Source of the DNA: Bacilli bacterium
GTDB taxonomy: Bacteria > Bacillota_I > Bacilli_A > RFN20 > CAG-826
Assembly (NCBI GenBank): GCA_017619815.1
Contig: JAFZRR010000015.1
Span: 1-24,778 of the forward strand
DNA length: 24,778 bases
Reading direction: 5' to 3'
Below, in pieces: positions 22,405-24,778 of this stretch (positions are counted from its first letter, which is position 1; every line of letters begins with the position of its first letter). A program made the position numbers and the translations under genes. The notes beneath the pieces were generated by a model. The model was not told the DNA's origin. It saw nothing but the letters and a program-made list of their open reading frames with translations, and searched no databases.

Positions 22405-22430
22405 ATGCGAAGTTTTATTCGCATTTTTTT
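22403..22430 (+). terminator. Intrinsic terminator after ricA
   Basis: AAATGCGAA (22403-22411) pairs perfectly with TTCGCATTT (22418-22426), 6-nt loop, then T's. It overlaps the ricA stop codon and closes the rny-ymdB-miaB-ricA unit. Confidence 0.85.
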
Positions 22431-22432
22431 AA

Positions 22433-22441
22433 TGATATTAT
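22433..22441 (+). promoter_or_regulatory. Extended -10 promoter of miaA, probably leaderless
   Basis: TGATATTAT fits TGnTATAAT with one mismatch; six bases separate it from the ATG at 22448, so +1 falls on the start codon. The AGG in between is too close to the ATG to serve as a ribosome site. Confidence 0.55.
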
Positions 22442-22447
22442 GTAGGC

Positions 22448-23320
22448 ATGATTTACGTAATATGCGGGCCTACGGGTAGTGGCAAAACTAGTGTCGCAAA
22501 AGTTTTATCTGATATTTATAACGCACCGATCATTAATGCGGATGCTTTTCAAATTTATCAAAATATGGATATTGGCACCGCAAAAATATCGAAAGATGAT
22601 CCATATTACAAAAGACATTATCTATTAGATATTAAAAAAACAAATGAATCATTCTCAGTGATGGAATATCAATCCTTATTCCGTAAGACAGTAGAAGAAT
22701 TATCTAAAGAATATAAAAACATCATTGTCTGTGGCGGAACAGGATTATATATAAGAGCGTCTTTATATGATTACATCTTCAATGAAGAAGAACCTGTCGA
22801 CACTTCTGACTTAGAAGAACTTGATAATGATGAGCTATATAAAATCTTGTTAGAAGTTGATCCTGAAAGTACAAAGACAATTCACAAGAACAATCGTAAA
22901 AGAGTCATTAGAGCGATTGCCTTCAAGCGCAGTCAAGGGATCAGCAAAAGTGGAAGCATTGATTCACAAGAACATAAGCTTATTTATGATGATGTGAAAA
23001 TCTTAATGCTCAATCCTAATCGAGAAGAGCTCTATGAAAATATTAATAAAAGAGTAGATGAAATGTTTGACTTAGGACTTATAAAAGAAGTACAATCTCT
23101 ACTTGAAAAATATGATTTATCAATTACCGCTAAAGCGGCAATTGGATATAAAGAAGTAATCGAGTATCTTGAAAAAAAGATTTCTCTTGATGATTGTAAA
23201 GAACTCATCAAAAAGAGAACGAGAAACTATGCGAAGAGACAAGTCACATTCTTCAAAAATCAGTTTGTATTAGAGATGTTCGATACTAAAGAACAACTAT
23301 TAGAAAAATATGGTAAGTGA
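22448..23320 (+). CDS. miaA: tRNA dimethylallyltransferase
   Basis: Transfers the dimethylallyl group to A37 of tRNAs reading UNN codons, giving i6A37, the substrate of MiaB. In 290 residues: P-loop GPTGSGKTS (7-15), NADAFQIYQNMDIGTAK (about 31-47), DIKKTNESFSVMEYQ, VCGGTGLYIRA (about 96-106), and AAIGYKEVIEYL. It ends at TGA, the standard stop. The gene seems to start its own unit with fhs downstream. Confidence 0.97.
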   Translation: MIYVICGPTGSGKTSVAKVLSDIYNAPIINADAFQIYQNMDIGTAKISKDDPYYKRHYLLDIKKTNESFSVMEYQSLFRKTVEELSKEYKNIIVCGGTGLYIRASLYDYIFNEEEPVDTSDLEELDNDELYKILLEVDPESTKTIHKNNRKRVIRAIAFKRSQGISKSGSIDSQEHKLIYDDVKILMLNPNREELYENINKRVDEMFDLGLIKEVQSLLEKYDLSITAKAAIGYKEVIEYLEKKISLDDCKELIKKRTRNYAKRQVTFFKNQFVLEMFDTKEQLLEKYGK

Positions 23321-23330
23321 GGTAAAAGAT

Positions 23331-24778
23331 ATGGAAAACATTTATAACATTGCCAAGAAATTAAATATTGATGAAAAGTACGTCATTCCTTATGGATTAG
23401 ACAAAGCCAAAATCGATACATCCATCATGGAACAATTAAAAGACAAAAAGAACGCTAAATTGGTTTTAGTAACAGCGATTACACCAACAAAAGCGGGTGA
23501 AGGTAAAACCACAACCACAATTGGTTTGCATGATGGTTTAAGAAGAATTGGTGTTAACTCATTAGCGATTTTACGTGAACCATCCTTAGGTCCAGTCTTT
23601 GGTGTTAAAGGTGGTGCGGTTGGTGCACTTAAGAGCACAATCATTCCAAGTGATGATATCAATCTTCACTTCACAGGTGACTTCCATGCTTTAACAAGCA
23701 CCATCAACTTGATTTCTGCGATAATCGAAAACAGTGTCTTCCAAGGTAACTTATTAAATATCAATCCAGATCGTATTGTTTGGACTAGAGCCCTTGATAT
23801 GAATGACCGTTCACTTCGTGAAATCACCGTCACAAGCGCAGATTCTAAACATTCCATTACTCATAAATCTGAATTTGTTATTACTGTTGCTTCTGAATTA
23901 ATGGCTATCTTCTGTATTTCAAATGATGAAGAAGAATTCTTGAATAGAACTGAAGACATTATCGTTGCTTATACATATGATGAAAAACCAATTAGAGTCA
24001 GAGACTTAGGCATTAGAGGCGCTATCTATAAATTAATGCATGCAGCGATGAATCCTAACCTAGTTCAAACGTTAGAAGCTAACCCAGTTTTAGTCCACGG
24101 TGGACCATTTGCTAATATCGCTCATGGCTGTAATTCAGTTATCGCTACAAAGTTAGGCTTAAAACTTGCTGATGTTGTTGTCACAGAAGCTGGCTTCGGT
24201 GCTGACTTAGGTGCAGAAAAGTTCTTGGATATCAAATGTCAAAGAGCAGGATTAAAACCAGATGCCATTGTTATCGTTGCGACAGTGAGAGCCTTAAAAC
24301 TCCACGGTGGTGTGAAATTTGATGACTTAGATAATGAAAATATCGAGGCCATGAAAGCGGGTATTTGTAACTTAAAGAAACACGCTGAAAATATGAAAGG
24401 CTATGGTGTTCCAGTTGTTATCTCCGCAAATAGATTCCCAAGTGATACTGATGCTGAAATTAACGAGTTAAAGAATTGGTGTATTTCTCAAGGCTATAGA
24501 TTCGCTCTTAACGAAGGTGCTTTAAAAGGTTCCGAAGGAGCAGTGGAATTAGCCAACACAGTTAAAGAAATCTTAGATACAGAAAAATCAAATTTCAAAG
24601 CCATCTATCCTATCGGAGATGAAAGCTATTCCATTAAAGATAAAGTTGAAATCATTTCTAAGAAAATCTATGGCGCTGGTGAAGTTGTTTATACAGACCT
24701 CGCCAATGAACAAATCGCCCAATATGAAAAAATGGGTTATAAAGGCTTAGCGGTTTGTATGGCTAAGACTCCTAACTC
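23331..24778 (+). CDS. fhs: Formate-tetrahydrofolate ligase (3' end cut by window)
   Basis: ATP-dependent enzyme joining formate to THF to give 10-formyl-THF for purines, fMet-tRNA and one-carbon exchange. 482 codons are present of about 555. Visible are PYGLDKAKI, the nucleotide loop TPTKAGEGKTTTTIGL (about 51-66), REPSLGPVFGVKGGA, FTGDFHAL, RALDMNDRSLR, GGPFANIAHGCNS and TEAGFGADLGAEKF. GAGGT lies 9-10 nt before the ATG, which follows the miaA stop by 10 nt, so both are probably co-transcribed. The frame is open to the window edge. Confidence 0.97.
   Translation, partial: MENIYNIAKKLNIDEKYVIPYGLDKAKIDTSIMEQLKDKKNAKLVLVTAITPTKAGEGKTTTTIGLHDGLRRIGVNSLAILREPSLGPVFGVKGGAVGALKSTIIPSDDINLHFTGDFHALTSTINLISAIIENSVFQGNLLNINPDRIVWTRALDMNDRSLREITVTSADSKHSITHKSEFVITVASELMAIFCISNDEEEFLNRTEDIIVAYTYDEKPIRVRDLGIRGAIYKLMHAAMNPNLVQTLEANPVLVHGGPFANIAHGCNSVIATKLGLKLADVVVTEAGFGADLGAEKFLDIKCQRAGLKPDAIVIVATVRALKLHGGVKFDDLDNENIEAMKAGICNLKKHAENMKGYGVPVVISANRFPSDTDAEINELKNWCISQGYRFALNEGALKGSEGAVELANTVKEILDTEKSNFKAIYPIGDESYSIKDKVEIISKKIYGAGEVVYTDLANEQIAQYEKMGYKGLAVCMAKTPN

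Noticed and set aside
23318..23320. TGA read as tryptophan (Mycoplasma code)
   Set aside because: Tryptophans in conserved positions use TGG, I found no in-frame TGA inside the genes, and miaA ends properly at TGA just before fhs.
1..24778. Mobile elements, CRISPR arrays, tRNA genes
   Set aside because: No transposase, integrase, regular direct-repeat array or tRNA cloverleaf was noticed on reading either strand; composition and style of the genes are uniform.

Overview
This window is compact, AT-rich bacterial chromosome that looks like a reduced member of the Bacilli/Mollicutes-related lineage, such as an uncultured gut anaerobe of the RF39/Erysipelotrichales/Acholeplasma type. Lineage evidence: a type-B (Bacillus-like) RNase P RNA, RNase Y, YmdB, RicA, GpsB, DnaD and RecU, plus local gene orders I recall from Bacillus subtilis (mnmG-rsmG-soj; cmk-der-hup; dnaD-nth-recU; gpsB-rnpB; pgsA-cinA-recA-rny-ymdB-miaB-ricA). 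Tryptophan is TGG, I saw no in-frame TGA in the genes read, and miaA ends at TGA, so the code is the standard bacterial one, not the Mycoplasma one. A 4Fe-4S ferredoxin and formate-THF ligase fit an anaerobe.

Layout. 1-3022: mnmG (5' end cut by the window), rsmG and an orphan parA. 3070-3910: an FMN riboswitch controlling a RibU-type riboflavin transporter gene. 3960-4139 (minus): a ferredoxin. 4283-6895: a small tail-anchored protein, cmk, der and hup. 6969-8935: an unusually short CCA-transferase-like gene, dnaD and nth. 8950-10288 (minus): recU and a DEDDh exonuclease. 10382-13243: gpsB, rnpB, pgsA, a one-domain cinA and recA. 13262-13882 (minus): an XRE regulator with four membrane segments, divergent from a two-gene envelope operon (14016-18046) encoding a 302-residue and a 1034-residue membrane-anchored exported protein. 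18097-18281: an apparent structured RNA or leader in front of rny. 18312-23320: rny, ymdB, miaB, ricA and miaA. 23331-end: fhs, cut by the window.

Most genes serve tRNA and rRNA modification (mnmG, rsmG, miaA, miaB, rnpB, cca-like), RNA turnover (rny, ricA, rnpB), replication, repair and segregation (parA, dnaD, nth, recU, recA, hup), ribosome assembly (der) and phospholipid synthesis (pgsA). The familiar Bacilli blocks are kept, but wall and sporulation genes usually lying among them (ponA, pbpX, spoVS) are absent, as are noc and parB.

Most notable: (1) at least six transcription-unit-first genes have a -10 hexamer 6-9 nt before the ATG and no Shine-Dalgarno sequence, suggesting leaderless mRNAs; (2) an unrecognised, multi-hairpin RNA with a near-ideal promoter before rny; (3) a 1034-residue surface protein apparently built from four diverged ~200-residue beta-rich modules, behind a palindromic operator candidate; (4) a CCA-transferase-like protein with only head and neck domains. 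No insertion sequence, CRISPR array, prophage or tRNA gene was seen. No gene-free stretch exceeds 300 bases except the one filled by rnpB.
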